From an uncultured Actinoplanes sp. (lineage in GTDB: Bacteria; Actinomycetota; Actinomycetes; Mycobacteriales; Micromonosporaceae): 7,158 bases of DNA. Each line of letters begins with the position of its first letter. The stretch's first letter is position 1. Location: the NCBI GenBank assembly GCA_934667465.1, contig CAKUMG010000281.1, forward strand, positions 1 through 7,158, written 5' to 3'. A model generated the notes under the pieces. It saw nothing but the letters and a program-made list of their open reading frames with translations. It ran no database searches and was not told where the DNA came from. Positions 6,375 to 7,158 of the stretch are shown piece after piece. Both the position numbers and the translations under genes were made by a program.

Positions 6375-6525
6375 GTGGCCAGCCACCGTCGCCGTACAGC
6401 TCGACTACCGGAGGGGCACAGACCCGGCCAGTGGTTGCCGCCTGACCGTAGCCCTCGGGCTGGGAGCGGCGGGGCTGGCTCCGGCCGGCGCACCGGCCGC
6501 GACGATAACCATTACAGTCGCATTC
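6375..6525 (+). promoter_or_regulatory. Upstream region and probable leaderless promoter of the right-edge gene
   Basis: TACAGT (6513-6518) fits the TANNNT -10 consensus and ends 7 bases before the GTG at 6526. No purine-rich ribosome binding site precedes the GTG. This is the typical arrangement of leaderless actinobacterial transcripts, where the first base is the start codon. No good -35 is seen. A perfect inverted repeat GGCCGG-CGCA-CCGGCC (6483-6498) lies where the -35 would be, so a repressor or activator may bind there. Nothing else was recognised in the stretch. Confidence 0.5.
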
Positions 6526-7158
6526 GTGAGCGCAGATCAGGGTCTTGTCCGGGTGTCCGATTCGTTCGGCGTACGCCGAAGCCGAGCCGGACTGATCCTC
6601 GCGGATGACGGGACGAACTACCAGGTCAAGTGGGATGACACCGATGAGGAAGAGCTTGTTCCACGGGGCGCCGGCGTTCACGTCGCGACGAGGGCCTCGC
6701 TGCGTTTCCTGGCGCTGTCCGACTCCCGGCTGTTCCACGCCGTCTTCGCCCAAGAGCCCCTCGCGGTGGTTCTCCACCTGTTGGCCGAGTCGTCGGTTCC
6801 GCTGAACGTGCGAGAGATCCGGGAGCGTCTGGCCGAGCTCGGTCTCCGGAACGAGACCTGGGCCCGGCACGGGCCCCGCGCGCTGGCGGTTCTGCCCAAG
6901 TGGCCCGATGTCGTCCGACGGCAGAAGGGCGACACTCTGGCCTACGCCTGGGTGGGGGACGACCTTCCCGAACTCCCGTCAGAGGCCGAGCCTGAACCGG
7001 AGCCGGCACCTACGCCCGCGCCTGTGTCGAAGCCCGCTCCTTCTCCCGCCAAGCCGATCGCGGCTGCGACACCGGCCGAACCGGCGGTGCCGTCCGCCGA
7101 GCGCCTTCGTCGCCAGATGAGCGCCGCGCGGAACCTCGGCGAGGTCGCTCGCCTGCTC
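6526..7158 (+). CDS. Partial gene: SH3/Tudor-like plus winged-helix-like protein, runs off the window
   Basis: From the GTG at 6526 the frame stays open for 211 codons to the window end. Residues 6-52 (including GLILADDGTNYQVKWDD) look like a small beta-barrel of the SH3/Tudor/KOW sort, a fold that often binds nucleic acid or protein. Residues about 78-143 (VVLHLLAESSVPLNVREIRE, then a wing near RRQKGDTLAYAW) look like a winged helix-turn-helix. An acidic and then Pro/Ala-rich linker (about 150-190) leads to a helical start (SAERLRRQMSAARNLGEVAR) of a further domain cut by the edge. The start was chosen because of the -10-like box 7 bases upstream; the frame is open further upstream but has no good start. 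The family was not recognised. A nucleic-acid-binding or regulatory role is inferred from fold-like patterns only. Confidence 0.75.
   Translation, partial: MSADQGLVRVSDSFGVRRSRAGLILADDGTNYQVKWDDTDEEELVPRGAGVHVATRASLRFLALSDSRLFHAVFAQEPLAVVLHLLAESSVPLNVREIRERLAELGLRNETWARHGPRALAVLPKWPDVVRRQKGDTLAYAWVGDDLPELPSEAEPEPEPAPTPAPVSKPAPSPAKPIAAATPAEPAVPSAERLRRQMSAARNLGEVARLL

Noticed and set aside
1..7158. tRNA genes, rRNA, CRISPR arrays, insertion-sequence ends, attachment sites
   Set aside because: No cloverleaf or TTCGA arm, no regularly spaced direct repeats, no transposase motif and no long terminal inverted repeats were seen by eye on either strand.

Overview
The window is high-GC DNA with codons that mostly end in G or C, GTG start codons, a GTG start with no ribosome binding site directly behind a -10-like box, and strong GC-rich hairpins after genes. 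This fits an actinomycete of the Streptomyces/Micromonospora kind. The genus cannot be fixed from the sequence, and GC content was judged by eye, not computed.

Layout. 1-57 is the last 18 codons of a plus-strand gene, closed by a strong hairpin terminator. About 110-1078 is gene-poor, with only broken reading-frame scraps and small palindromes. 1079-4967 is a compact minus-strand operon read from right to left: a PD-(D/E)XK-fold nuclease-like protein of 471 aa, a 743-aa SNF2-family ATPase with an N-terminal helix-hairpin-helix region whose start overlaps the nuclease stop by 4 bp, and, after a 71-bp gap holding a perfect 19-bp inverted repeat, a probable 57-aa protein. 4968-5246 is an AT-richer divergent control region. 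5247-5735 encodes a small secreted protein with its own terminator. 5839 to about 6374 holds what looks like a decayed HAD-superfamily hydrolase gene. From 6526 a plus-strand gene, probably leaderless, runs off the right edge; it has an SH3/Tudor-like N-terminus and a winged-helix-like segment.

How the genes may work together. The coupled nuclease-like protein and SNF2 translocase are the most interesting part. They have the parts of a DNA-targeting defence or restriction-like module: an ATP-driven duplex translocase plus a nuclease. No methyltransferase and no partner genes of DISARM, Zorya, Hachiman or Dpd systems are visible. A role in defence or DNA processing is an inference from domains and coupling, not something the sequence proves. 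The partial nucleic-acid-binding-like gene at the right edge and the 57-aa protein are possible extra components.
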